From Nymphaea colorata (Eukaryota > Streptophyta > Magnoliopsida > Nymphaeales > Nymphaeaceae): a DNA stretch of 64,000 nucleotides. The translations under genes were made by a program, and so were the position numbers. The notes beneath the pieces are model-generated. The model was not told the DNA's origin. It made no database searches and saw only the letters and a list, made by a program, of their open reading frames with translations. The stretch lies in contig NC_045145.1 of the NCBI RefSeq assembly GCF_008831285.2, positions 12,400,802-12,464,801 of the forward strand, written 5' to 3'. Of this stretch, positions 49,866 through 60,708 are shown one piece after another (position 1 is the first letter of the stretch; each line of letters begins with the position of its first letter).

Positions 49866-50219
49866 AATTTGGGATGGCTGGAAAGGTTTCAATCAAAGCC
49901 GATGTCTACAGCTATGGAATTCTCCTCCTTGAGGTGTTTGCAGGAAGAAAGCCTACTAATGAACAGTTTGATGGGGATTTTAGTTTGAGGCAATGGGTGG
50001 CTGAAACATTTCCTGTTGCAATTTCAGATGTCATTGACAGCCATCTTTTGAACGAAAGCAATACTACTCCAACTGAAAGATCAGCTGCTATGAATGATCT
50101 GTTGGTGAAGACCATGGAGATAGGCTTGCCATGTTCAAGAGTGTCTCCAAATGAGAGAATGGACATGAAGGAAGTGGTTGTAGGGGATACGACAGAAGAC
50201 AAGAATGATAGAAGGATAA
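49866..50219 (+). pseudogene. kinase exon 2 of pseudogene A
   Basis: The exon encodes the C-lobe from EFGMAGKVSIKADVYSYGIL through GRKPTNEQFDGDFSLRQWV and RVSPNERMDMKEVVVG. An 8-bp loss relative to copy B just after VVVG shifts the frame, so the normal end LRRIRRKTRMIEG is replaced by DTTEDKNDRRI and a few extra residues to 50245. The expected stop in the old frame is at 50217-50219. Confidence 0.75.
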
Positions 50220-51307
50220 TTCAAATATATCCATATATACCTTGAGATTTAATTCCAGGGTACAACCTTCCATTGGCTAAAATGTTCAGAAGGTGGATTC
50301 CAAGAGGCTAAATAGTAGGAGGTGGAAATGTAGTTTGATTGCTTTCATTGAGAGCTCTCACTTGCATTTCTCAATTACAGTTGCATATAGAATTTAATAA
50401 AGATATGCTTAATATGCTTGTGTGTTCTATTTCTAAGGCATTTGGGTGACTAGTCTTGTAGGACACTCACACACTTCCAGTGCAAGTTACGTGAAAGAGG
50501 GTTGGAACTTTGTCCATTATTGCAGCCTTATTCTAAGTAAGGACACCTCATTTGCCATAGTTCACATAAATCCTCAGCACAATTTCTTAAACCTCTCAAA
50601 AAAATGCACAACAAGAAAAATCAACAAAAATGCACAATTCAGGTAAGTTTTTGACTGAATTCAATTTTATCAAAGGAAGAGCCCTTGAAAGAGGAGGATG
50701 AGAATTTTATGCTGTGAGCATCATGTGTTATTGGAGCATGCTATATGTGATGGGCCTCTAACAAAGGATCATGTATTATGGACTAAAAGTGATCAAAAAG
50801 ACCAAAATGAAGCTGTTAGTTAAATATAAGGCCTCTCCATCAAAAAGCAAAAGTGAAACTTAGAAAATCTTCATTTTATTTCCTAGGAAGTGAATCCACC
50901 ATTGTTAAAAGGAAGCTTGGTGTTGTCTCAAAGAAAGTAATATCTTTAATCTTTTCAAACATACAAAAGTGCTTGAAGCCAAACCCATGAACACGATGGC
51001 CACATTCATAAAATTATTTGCCGGTCACAGCTCGAACCTCAAGGATCCTACTTTGAATTGAAGTATTGTGGGAGCATTGCAATATGTGTTCCCCACCCAG
51101 CTTGATATTGCTTTCTGATAGGTTTGTTTGCATCCCAAAATTTGTATAAGTTTTATTTTTGGAGTGTATTAAAAAATGTAAATAGAAAAAAAAAACTAAT
51201 CTTAAGGCAGGCTGTGTTCATTCTCCATCAATTTCATAGTTACCCAAACATCATCTTCAACTTATATGTGGTGTGGTATTTGGTAAAGAAGTTAAAACTT
51301 TATAAAG
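50220..51307. other. 3' flank of pseudogene A, conserved in copy B
   Basis: This noncoding flank matches 62937-63995 closely. A candidate poly(A) signal, tttaataaag, lies at about 50393-50402, about 180 bp after the stop, and has a partner near 63026. Conservation is explained by the recent segment duplication, and no gene is recognised. Confidence 0.6.
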
Positions 51308-51350
51308 CGAAGGAAGGAAATAAAGCGAGAACAAGAAAGAGATTTTAATT

Positions 51351-51625
51351 GAAAAACTAGTAGAAGAGCAAGAGATTTTAAGAGAAAAATAAGAGAGAGA
51401 GAGAAAGAGAAAGAGATAAATAGTTTTAAGAGAAAAAAAACTAGTAGAAGAACAAGGGAATTTAAGAGAAAAATGTGTGTGAGAGGGAGAGAGAGATAAA
51501 GATTTTGAAGAGAAATAAAGAAAATAAATAAAGGGAGAAAAACTAGTAGAATAGCAAAAGATTTTAAGAAAAAATGAGGGAGAGAGGAATGTAAAGATTT
51601 TTATGGGAGAGAAAAGAGTAGATTG
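51351..51625. repeat. purine-rich minisatellite
   Basis: Three degenerate copies of a unit with aaaactagtagaa, agcaagagattttaagag and a run of gagagaga follow each other. The ctag landmark is at 51357, 51441 and 51543 (spacing 84 and 102 bp). Nearly all bases are A or G on this strand. The minus-strand open frame through it (51257-51628) is Ser/Phe-rich low complexity and not a gene. Confidence 0.8.
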
Positions 51626-51705
51626 CAAATGGGCTTACAAAAACCATTAAGCTCTCATGACTATCATGTTAATCGAAGCAAGCTTAACATAGAAGCATCC
51701 TTATG

Positions 51706-51829
51706 CAGGGGCAGAACCAAGGTAGGTGCATGTGGGCCCACTTCAAAAAAAAATTAAACATTTACATGTAAATTTTAAAGAAATTCACTTGTTGTATATA
51801 AAATTTTGAAAAATAATATTCTGCCCTAG
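51706..51829. mobile_element. fading hAT-type MITE
   Basis: It begins caggggcagaaccaagg, close to the terminal caggggcggagcc word of a common plant hAT MITE group, then has aaacatttacatgtaaattt and ttgtatataaaattttg, which parallel the element at 55249-55449. The right end is poor (attctgccctag). It is probably a third, older or truncated member of the same family. Confidence 0.5.
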
Positions 51830-52638
51830 TCAAAATGTAGAAAAACCGTTCCTAATATGAGGACCAATGCTGGAAAAGGTATTTTTACATTTCCCAGTTG
51901 CAAAAAACCATTGCACAGATTAGTATCTTGAAATTTTCCCGATCCTTCCGAGCACGATACGGTCCCAAGAATAAGTCCATATCCAGATTCTCCACAGTGC
52001 ATAATTTCCCTTGTCATATTAACATGATCTCGAGTTTCCTGCGAAAGATAATTCTTTTGGTCTCTGGGGACATTTTTCAAGGTTTTTACGCCTTCTTCGA
52101 GTCACTTTTGCTCACCTCACTAGAATCCCGATATCTAGATTTGAAAAAAGAAAAGCAGAATAAAGCCACACAGAAAGCAAGAAAGTTTGCAGGAACCCGC
52201 TCTCCCTATGAAACACTTTTGTGGCATCGATTGAAGGAGAAACAGACATACCTTAGGCCGGCAGATCCTGCAAAGCAGTGCATAGCAATGATTTGAAGAG
52301 GAGAAAAGCAAGAAAAGAGCGAAGTTTCAAAAAACAATCCCTACTTCATTCACTAATTTGATTATCATCAGACCTTGTAGTTTGATGCGCCCAGATTGAA
52401 ATTAAAATTGTGTACCAAAATTGGGATTCGGTTTAATAATCAGATCCTGATTCCATCTTTACAGAGGAGGTTAAATAGATTGGGACTTGAATTGCTCATC
52501 ATTCTATAAGAACTTACACAAGTCACTAGAAGCGAGGCATATAATGAGTACGTTATGCATATATAAATGTTCTCATTATATTTGTAATTACAGTTTTCAA
52601 TTTCTGTTGATTTGAGAGCTGTGAATTTTACTGTCACG

Positions 52639-52888
52639 TTAAGAGAGGTGGGGGTTTCAATTGCCAGTGAAAACCTGCTGAGGGATACGACCTCTTCCAT
52701 ATTATTAGTCAACAAATGGGGTAATTACAACAATAATTCAAATCCTTGTGAGGATGATTACATTTAAGGGAGGTGGGGGTTTCACTTGCCAGTGAAAATC
52801 TGCTGAGGTTTACGATCTCTTCCATATTATTAGTCAACAAATGGGGTATTTACAACAAAATTTCAAATCCTTGTCAGGATGATTACAT
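52639..52888. repeat. tandem duplication of a ~124-bp unit
   Basis: Two copies start at 52639 and 52763 and share ttaag-gaggtgggggtttca, ttgccagtgaaaa, then cttccatattattagtcaac and atccttgt-aggatgattaca. They differ at about ten positions. Short open frames read through them on both strands, without a known domain. It may come from an exon or a transposon; I cannot tell. Confidence 0.85.
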
Positions 52889-53125
52889 TACCAAAAGACA
52901 GTTGACATCTACGAATTTCAAGATGAAATGTTTAAAAATTTGTGGTGTAGTTCGTGCATCTTTCAAGTTTAGGATTTTAGGTCCTTGATAAGAAGTTTTG
53001 ACGACTCTATAGCTAATTGTTCTGAGGAACTTAATTTGATCATTATAGAGTCAGTAGATCAGATTATAATTTCCCGGGAACTTGGTTCTATACTTAGCTC
53101 AGTTGGCTCCAAAACAAGGAGTTTT

Positions 53126-53235
53126 GGTTCCATTCATTCTGAAGACCGATGCTTTTGTTCTTAAGAGTTGGGAAGATAGTGCATTTGGTTCAAATACTTT
53201 GGTTCCGTTCATTTTGAAGACTGACACTTTTGCGG
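53126..53235. repeat. 75-bp direct repeat
   Basis: The word ggttccattcattctgaaga, then ccgatgcttttg, at 53126 recurs as ggttccgttcattttgaaga, then ctgacacttttg, at 53201. A partial third relative starts near 53085. It is a small local duplication without recognised coding content. Confidence 0.65.
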
Positions 53236-53494
53236 GTGGTTTTTGGAACATGATTACAGTTTTTAACTTTTCAAAATGAGTTAATTTTTCTCCATGGAAA
53301 CCCTAGAGTGGCATACAAAGCCAATTTAAATGGTGAAAATTACTGTAGGTGCTGCGTATTTTCATAAACTAGTATTAGTTCATACCTTTTTCTTCTTGTT
53401 TTTCTCTCAAAATGAATGAAATGGTCCTCATGAATGACATGGCTAACTGTAGATAAGCAAGAAATAGGCAAATTAATTGCCTTTTCGCTGCCAG

Positions 53495-53796
53495 GTTACC
53501 GGCTACCACATCCCCAATGGTGTGTGCCTCTTGGTCAACGTCTGGGCTACAGCCAGGACCCGAGCATATGGACCAATCCACTGGAGTTCCAGCCAGAGAG
53601 GTTCATGTCTGGATCCAAGTATGAGCACATAGATGTAAAGGGGACTGATTTTGAAGTGATATCATTTGGGGCAGGCCAAAGAATTGCCCTGGCATGAGCA
53701 TGGGTATAGGATGATGCAGCTGATGGCCGTGATCTTGGTCCATGGGTTCGGATGGGAGCTGCCGGCTGGTCAGCTTTTAGAGAAACCCACTCTCTT
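53495..53796 (+). pseudogene. cytochrome P450 fragment, flavonoid 3'-hydroxylase-like (CYP75B type)
   Basis: Family members are ER-bound monooxygenases that hydroxylate the flavonoid B ring. Only the last-exon part is here. After a ctgccag acceptor the frame reads [18 protein letters not shown], then after a frameshift near 53549 [20 protein letters not shown] (the PERF motif), then [16 protein letters not shown] and FGAGQRI. The heme-binding FGxGRRxCxG motif is broken: Arg is Gln, and a frame change removes the cysteine before a stop near 53697. Further on, another frame still shows GMSMGI and VHGFGWELPAGQLLEKP. The [11 protein letters not shown]-type spacing and the ending point to the F3'H group rather than to other P450s (moderate certainty). 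Upstream exons were not found. It is dead. Confidence 0.75.
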
Positions 53797-53925
53797 GATG
53801 TGTGTGTGTGCACGCGTATATATATAAAATATATTTTCCATCATTTTAAACTCAGAGCTTGTCCAATACAGATGTCATATAACCAGGCAAAAACCCCCGA
53901 ACTTAAGTGCTATTAGTCACCTTCA

Positions 53926-53967
53926 AATAATCTCAAAAGCGACCATGTCCCTTCCAACCTCCCTTGG

Positions 53968-54020
<53 letters not shown>

Positions 54021-54066
54021 GCCAAGGGAGGTTGGAAGGGACATGGTCGCCTTTGAGATTATATAT
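53926..54066. repeat. near-perfect hairpin with TG/TA/CA loop
   Basis: The left arm ataatctcaaaagcgaccat, then gtcccttccaacctcccttg (53926-53969), is followed by alternating tgtg, tata and caca. The right arm (about 54020-54066), read backwards on the other strand, gives the same sequence with one mismatch (aaaagc against aaaggc). The caca/tgtg parts also pair, so the stem is about 65 bp with hardly any loop. An RNA across it would be almost fully double-stranded. It could be a miRNA-like precursor, a MITE remnant or a palindromic repair product. Confidence 0.9.
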
Positions 54067-55248
54067 ATATATATATATATACACACGTGCATTGACTGCT
54101 GACCAGTCGGTCAAGAAAATGCGTGTGGTGCCTAATGACCTGACCAACTCGACTTGGGCGATCAGACTTCAATAATGGGTCAGTAGGGTTGTTAGTGGGA
54201 CTTGATTAGGTATGAACACTCTTGTGGTCTCCTCCGTTAAGGATGTGAATAGATCAGATTTGTTCCAATTAATATCTGACTCGAATCTGACCTGTTTACG
54301 ACCATAAAAATATAACTCAGTGAACCGTAAAAACAAAAGGCTGCGGTGAAAAAGGCTCCAAGCGAGTCAACAATCGTGTCAGCTAAGGCCAAGAGACTCA
54401 GTCCGAATGTTAATTAATTAAGTTGTTGACCGTCATGAGATTGAGAACCTGGGTCTAAACCCAGAGGGCCAGAACCACTAATTTCTCTTAACTAAGGACC
54501 AATGACCCAGGTCAGCTAATCAAATAAGATTACAATCTAGTCTTATAACTTTATTGGATCAGATTCAAGCAGGATATGTCTTGAATAATAATAAACTGTT
54601 CCGGCTTTGTTCCTAGAGTTGCACGCATGCATCTTTGATCATGGAGCTAGATGTTGGTGGATGTTGGCTTGCATCAGCTTAGCTTCCACAGGTATATATG
54701 ATTGTGATATTTTTACAGTTTTATGTGAAGTAATTGCTCATTTGTGTGCTTTAACTTATGGATGCTGGATTTTTGTCATTCTAGTATCATAGGGATCCAA
54801 ATACTAGAATGTGTATGTGATGGTCAGATCAACTCAGGTTCGATTACTCGCTTGAAGAAAGGTATGAGCATCCGAAATATATGTGAAGCATACTAATTGC
54901 GTGATTGAATTTTTATACTCATGTACAGGCCTCAATGTGACAAACAACATTTGGGAAGCACTTTGATAAAATTGAAATCCATTTAATTGATTAAAACATC
55001 AATAAAATGTATTACGAAACATTGCGAAAAGAAGGCTCATTAAGTTCATGTTCTTTTGTTGCTATGATTTTCGATTGTTGGTTTTTTGGCTTTTGCCTCT
55101 ATATTACTCGGTAAGTCATTAAGCTATGTTAATGCTTTGAGATATGACACCAATGACCATTAAAATACCACAGCATCTAACAAGATATTATATGTCAAGC
55201 CAAAATTGCTAATAGTACTTTAGACAGACCCACAGTTACAACACACAC

Positions 55249-55449
55249 CAGGGACGGAGGCAGGGACTGGCAGGGGCCTTGGCCCCCCCATCCTCAAATT
55301 TAAAAAATTGAAACATTGACATGTAAATTTCATAAATCTTTGTTTAACATATATAAAAAAAATAAAAAAATCTTTATTCCGGTCTCTGTTAAAATTTCGA
55401 AACTATAGTTTGGTCCTTGCAATGAAAAAATTTCTGGCTCCACCTCTTG
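55249..55449. mobile_element. hAT-type MITE with 8-bp target duplication
   Basis: The 201-bp element starts cagggacggaggcaggg and ends tttctggctccacctcttg. Its reverse complement starts caagaggtggagccag, matching the left end imperfectly. It is flanked on both sides by acacacac (55241-55248 and 55450-55457), the 8-bp target duplication usual for hAT elements, though the word is simple. The inside is AT-rich and noncoding. The same site in copy A (42451) has a more decayed version. Confidence 0.8.
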
Positions 55450-55794
55450 ACACACACATTCTATCATATACAGTGCACTGATATGCTTGTGCAAGTAATG
55501 TTAATCTTATTTTTCTTGTGAATTAAATATTTGGGTACTGGTTATGCTATAAGTCGCCAAAGAAATGATTGTCAAATAATATACTTTTTGGCTCCTTCAG
55601 CCTTACGTAGAAATTAATCTCTTTTTGTGATGTTTAACTGATAACATGTATCTGTGTGTTTTGGTTTGTTTCCTTTCGTGTGCTTTTGAAGGGTTGAGTC
55701 AATTCTTGGCAAACATCACTGTGAATATCAGCATTAATTGCAACTCTGCTGATCTTTCTCCACCAAGCTGTTCATGTTCATGTAACACAATCAA

Positions 55795-56043
55795 ATGACA
55801 GAGAGCATTTCTTTGCCTTCGGTTTTGAGAAATTTGGTGGTGATTCTGCCGTTGACTGCTGAATGTTTGTGTCTTGGTCCTGATCATGCAGAAACAGGAT
55901 GCATTATTTGCCTCAATTTAACCCGGAAGTCCTTTCATGAGTTCAAAAGTTCCAGCATAACTGGAAAACCATTTCTAAACGAGGTACTATGCAGAACCAA
56001 CAACTTGGTTGAACTGTTAAATTTTCACATAATAGATGCTTGA
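55795..56043 (+). other. small open frame shared by both segment copies (copy B)
   Basis: The frame MTESISLPSVLRNLVVILPL continues with HAETGCIICLNLTRKSFHEF and KSSSITGKPFLNE. It pairs with 42997-43185, and many base differences keep the frame open. A gtactatgc donor-like word follows FLNE. It could be a former exon of an unknown gene that was caught in the duplicated segment. Confidence 0.3.
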
Positions 56044-56049
56044 TCCATG

Positions 56050-57334
56050 CAAATGCTAAAGAAATTCTGTTTTTATCTTAGTTTTTGAATTTTGGAGATA
56101 CGTAACGGTAGTCATAGTTATAAGCAGCTTGTTAATATATATATATATATACATGTAGAGATCAAGATAAAGATAAAGCAACTGGGGATAGCCATGCCTG
56201 TCCAGTACGTGCACCAACACGAGTTGAAGGTTTAATGCTTTGGAAAGTGTTTGCATCAAATTTCATGCATGTGTTTTTTTCTTGCCTCTGGCCACCTAAC
56301 ATGTCCTTGAATTTGACAAATATTTTATGAAATTTGACCGATAATTAAGGCCATCGCACATAGTTGATATATTTTACAACTCACCTACCTCCAAACATTT
56401 CATTGAACCCTGATTAGATATTCGGCTAGAGGTTCAACAGTGCTCAGGCTTTTTCTTCGTAAGTCCATGTCAATGCTGCAAACTGTAGGGTCCTAGTCTG
56501 TGCAGAAAAATACAAAAGAAAAAGACTTGAGCTTCTTTTTCAAAGAAATCAAACGTGGGTTGGTCCCGTAATGGATCTGAAATTTCATAGCGCATGAAGA
56601 AAAATCAAGGAAGATGCTCTTTCTTTCCAAACGCGAGGACAATATTTGTCTAATTTTTTCAATGAAATCAAACGTGGGTGGGTCCGGTAACGTATGGCTG
56701 ATTACATGCATGAGTATTTTTCTTGGTCTTGCCGGTATCTTATTTCCCTTTACCCCTTTTCAACTCTATTCAATTTCAAACCAAAGTTGTCAACTGTCAA
56801 CTTTTTTTTTTAATGTATCCATAAATAGGTTTCTACCATAATCACAAATATTCTTTTTTTGCTTTTTAAACAGGGAGGTTTATCTATCGTATAATACAGT
56901 GAGCATGAAAAATGAAAGCAAAAAATGCAAAAAAAAATATGGTAACTTTCTAAAAAATTGAAAAAAATATGAAAAAGACAGGAAAACCACATTTTTTTAT
57001 GTATCTTTTTGCCGTTTTATTCAGTGGGCTTATTTTCGTGTTTTATCACTGTTTTTTCAAAAAAAAAAAAAAAGATGTGATTTTTATGACTATATTTACG
57101 ACCAAATTTTGGTTGTCATATCTCACAACCTATAAGCGGGGGGGGTTTCGTTAGTCATGAAAATGTTTGCAACTACTACGATGCTTGATTAGTGCAATAT
57201 GGGGAACCATGATAGCACGAATGGCATAGTTGCTTCAAATCTTCGCTAGCACGACTGGATGGGATTAGCTAGAAATATTATTGGCTTGAATCGGCCGGTC
57301 GCTTCAAGTCTTTGATAAGTCATTTTGATCAAGT
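56050..57334. other. AT-rich stretch mostly absent from copy A
   Basis: Between the shared small frame and the inverted-repeat element, copy B has about 1.2 kb that copy A lacks, apart from gcatgagt-tttttcttggtc and caaagttgtcaa words (56708-56790 against 43208-43240). A ~25-bp word, tttcaatgaaatcaaacgtg with gtgggtggtcc-like variants, occurs twice (56540-56570 and 56658-56690). There are poly-A and poly-T runs but no recognised gene. Confidence 0.5.
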
Positions 57335-57612
57335 CCACCTGTTTTAAAAAAAAAATGTTTTAATTAGTTTTTATACTGTTTAATTACTATTCAAAAAGAA
57401 TATAATTTTTCATATTTTATGCGACATTTGGAAATTCAGCTTTTGAAACGAGTGGATAAAGTTACTAACTTCCACGCGCTGGTCGATCCACTGATTTAAA
57501 TGATTTGGTTGTTAATCAGCACAAAATATGAAAATTATATTCTTTTGAGAAATAAATAAACAATCTATATAAGATAATAAAAAACAATAATTTTTTTTTA
57601 AAAAGTTGGACT
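57335..57612. mobile_element. collapsed long-inverted-repeat element, copy B
   Basis: The left arm (about 57339-57425: ccacctgttttaaaaaaaaa, atataatttttcatatttta) and the right arm (about 57434-57611: attcagcttttgaaacgagt, ending aaaaagttgga) are imperfect reverse complements in their outer 85 bp. The ~1.4-kb interior found in copy A is missing; the arms almost touch. Left and right flanks resemble those of copy A, so this is the same insertion after internal loss, or the form before the interior was gained. Confidence 0.55.
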
Positions 57613-58719
57613 AGATCAAATTGATTTAGCATAGATTTGAACGAACCAGCCAATTCGAGCAATTTTTTGGAAAAAAAATGCCACAACAAAGATATGCTTT
57701 TTTCCTTTTTTTTTTTGTTTTTTTCCCTTTTTTTCATTTGAGACATTTTTTCATACTTTTTTATTGCTAAACTGCTCGTTTCCAACTTCTAATTTTTATT
57801 TGTTTCTCATCTACTTATTTTTTTAAATTTGCCAACCCTTCATCTTATTTTCCCTTAACTTTTAAATTTTACTCAATTTTTTTAAAATTTACCACATATT
57901 TCCTGTTTTCTCCATGCTAACCATATTATAGGATAGAAAAACCTTGCCATTTAAAAGGCAGACAGCATATCTAGGGAAAAAAGAAGTTCAATTGACAACT
58001 TTGAGTTGGAATTGAATAGAGTTCAAAGTGGTAAAGGGAAACAATAAAGAGGCTCATTTATGTAATCATCAGCTGTGCCCCTAGATTTGGAAATATGAAG
58101 CAATGCATTCCAAAGCAGTAAAACCCGAGCCTTCTACCACTTGAAAAAATAAAAGAACACATTTTCTAGAAGAGAATCTATACATAAATTAATGACCTTG
58201 AATTCCTGCACATGCATGTACTGCATAACAAGTTGGACAGGCATGGCTACCACCGGTCGGTCACCTCAACTGCTCGTCTTTCTATTGTGTTTCTCCTCCT
58301 TCAACTTGGTTGTGGTTCTTGGCCAAAGGGAGGTGCCCTCAGCCCATGCTTCTCTGAGCAACGTGACTGATCAACTCGCATTGCTGTCATTCAAATCCCT
58401 TGTCACTAAAGACCCTTATAAGGTGTTATCAAATTGGAATTCCAACATCACTTTCTGCGATTGGAATGGAGTTTCATGCAGTCGTGGTTCACAAAGGGTA
58501 GTTGCTCGGAACCTCTCTGAAAAGGCACTTGAAGGTACTATCTCCCCATACATTAGCAATCTCTCATTCTTACAGGTTCTTCATCACTCAAAAGATAACT
58601 TCCATGGTCATCTTCCCATTGATTTTAGCCGCCTCCCTTGGTTGGAAAAACTTTCCATATGGAGAAACCATTTTAAAGGGTTAATTCCACAAACACTGAG
58701 CCATTGTCATCATCACCAA

Positions 58720-59444
58720 GTGCTTTTTGCAGCAGAAAACGAATTCTATGGAAGCATTCCGGAGTTCTTAGCTGTCTGCCAAAACTCAGGTTCCTAAATC
58801 TTTATGATGACAAGCTCACGGGCCCCATTCCAGTCACTTTTGCCAACCTCTCCAAGCTGAAGCACCTTAATATTGGTCAAAATCAAATGCACGGGAACAT
58901 TCTTTCGGAGTTGGGAAGCATTACCCGCTTGCAAGTCTTTAGTGTGGAAAAGAACAAACTCACTGGTACACTGCCTGAGAGCTTGTTTAACCTATCCACT
59001 CTTCAGAAATTGAGTATCATGACCAATCAACTAACAGGACATCTCCCTAAAGATGTTGGCTGCTTCCTGCCCAATATCCAGGTGCTTTTTGCAGCAGAAA
59101 ACGAACTCTATGGAAGCATTCCAGAGTTCTTAGGCTGTCTGAAGGAACTCAAGGTCCTAAATCTTTATGATAACAAGCTCATGGGAACCATTCCAGTCAC
59201 TTTTGTCAACCTCTCAAAGCTGGAGCACCTTAATATTGGTCAAAATCATATTCATGGGAACATTCCTTCCGAGTTGGGAAGCATAACCCGCTTGCAATTC
59301 TTTAGTGTGGAAAAGAATAAGCTCACTGGTACACTGCCAGACAGCTTGTTTAACCTATCCGCTCTTCAGACTTTGAGTTTCATGACCAATCAACTAACAG
59401 GGCATCTCCCCTAAAGATGTTGGCCGCTTCCTGCCCAATCTCAA
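58720..59444 (+). repeat. 363-bp tandem duplication within the LRR region of copy B
   Basis: The word gtgctttttgcagcagaaaa recurs at 58720 and 59082, and the two blocks match for about 360 bp, carrying EF/ELYGSIPEFL through FMTNQLTGHLP-type residues (121 codons, about five LRRs). The first block is one base short (ttcttagctgtctg against ttcttaggctgtctg), which causes the frameshift near 58778. Copy A has a single version. This is LRR number change by unequal exchange. Confidence 0.85.
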
Positions 59445-60708
59445 ATTGCTCGCAATGAGTGACAACAATTTTGATGGCCCTTTCCCACCTTCTTTTTCTA
59501 ATGCTACTAGTCTCCAAACTATAAGTGCAGGACACAATAAATTCAGTGGTCCAATACCATTAGAATAAGGTAGTTTGACACAACTCAGGCACTTCTACCT
59601 CCACGACAATATGTTGACCAATGCCCCCAGCAACCATGAGCTCTCCAGTCTGACATCCTTCACCAACTGTCGACTACGAGAGGACGTTGATCTACTACGC
59701 AACCTTTTGAACGGCATCCTTCTGGCCTCTGTTGGAAACCTGACAACCACCTTGTGGAGACTTCGCCTTTCCTCTAATCTGCTTGAAGGTACTATCCCAT
59801 TGGCCTTAGCCAACTTGACCAAGTTAATTTCCATAGATTTGAGTTCCAACAAAATAAAAGGGCTCATTCCACCAAATGTAGGACAATTGCGCAGCTTACG
59901 GGTGCTTTCTCTTGGTAACAATGCATTAGAATGGTGAATCCCACTAACAATCTACCAGTTGGTCCGCATGTTTTCTTTTTATATTGGACACAACATGCTA
60001 ATTGGGTGAATTTCAAACTCTATAAACAATCTTACTAGTTTGCAAGTGCAGGATCTAAGCTCAAACAATTTGTCATCAACATTACCGCCTGGTCTTTGTG
60101 AGTTGAAGGATTTGTTGGTGCTATACTTGCAAGGCAACTCTTTCAAAGGTCACCTACCTCTGGGTCTTGGGAATTTTGCCAACATGGATATCTCTGTAAA
60201 TAAGCTGAGTGGAGAGCTGCCTTCACTATTATCAAAGCTCCAAATGCTAGAGTATTTGAACCTCTGTCAGAACACATTTGACGGTAACATTCCTCAACAA
60301 CTTGATCATATGGTAACCATTAAATCTATTGTCCTTTCCCACAACAAACTTTCCAGTGAGATACCAAAAGCATTGGAGAAACTTCAATACATCCAGGTGT
60401 TAGACTTGTCCTTCAATCGATTAGAAGGAGAGATTCCAAGTGGTGGAAAGGTTGCAAACCTTTCTGCCGAGTCATTCCTACGGAACTATGCACTATGTAG
60501 AGCTCCCAAATTCCATGTCCCTTTGTGCTTAGACAAAACAGAGAGGCAAAGTAAGAGCAATGTGGCTAGAGTCATTGCTGCTTGCGCAATTGGTGGCTTA
60601 GCACTTTTGGTCATTGTTTGCACACTCATTGGTATCTCATGCTATAGAAAGAGGGGGTTGTCGAAGCGTCCTGACGACATTGAAAGATTACGATGAATTA
60701 CACTCATA

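Larger units (their letters stand above)
45575..50219 (+). pseudogene. LRR receptor kinase pseudogene A (subfamily XII, non-RD class)
   Basis: Relatives (XA21, FLS2, EFR) are plasma-membrane pattern receptors with extracellular LRRs and a cytoplasmic kinase. The chosen start at 45575 gives a signal peptide (MVTTGRSPFLLTFLLCLSSF). LRRs run to about 47430, mostly open from 46008. A juxtamembrane AARVIAACTIGGSALLVFVW-like segment lies at about 47485-47560, and kinase exon 1 ends at 48091. The donor ccag|gtacta and acceptor attag|aatttg (intron 48092-49865) join as APEFG; exon 2 carries KADVYSYGILLLEVF. Damage: about 5 bp lost near 45700, a TAA at 45858, about 60 bp of LRR lost near 46110, the VAVK lysine changed to Glu near 47755, 54 bp lost near 47854, 31 bp lost near 47916 removing the region before the HCD loop, DFG read as DFF, and 8 bp lost near 50186. 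It cannot give a working receptor. Confidence 0.85.
42089..51307. repeat. segmental duplication, copy A
   Basis: Sequence from about 42089 (acaggtttgattactagcc) to about 51307 (aactttataaag) has a matching partner from 54828 to the end of the window, in the same order and orientation. Anchors: 42097/54838, the receptor kinase start 45575/58243, the exon 2 start 49866/62582 and the 3' flank 51124/63780. The offset is about 12.65-12.75 kb, and differences come from indels and element insertions. Copy A contains a decayed hAT MITE, a long-inverted-repeat element with a 1.4-kb interior, the kinase pseudogene, a (TA)n block in the intron and a conserved 3' flank of about 1.1 kb. Confidence 0.88.
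51308..54827. other. spacer between the two segment copies
   Basis: This 3.5-kb stretch has no counterpart elsewhere in the window. It holds purine-rich minisatellite DNA, a fading hAT-like MITE, two small tandem duplications, a P450 gene fragment and a hairpin. Between 54180 and 54827 I see only AT-rich DNA with words like gatcagatttgttccaatta and no gene. Because copy B continues past the window end, the spacer may or may not be part of the repeated unit. Confidence 0.6.

Noticed and set aside
51257-51628. 123-residue Ser/Phe-rich minus-strand frame
   Set aside because: It is the complement of a purine-rich minisatellite; no domain and no conserved start.
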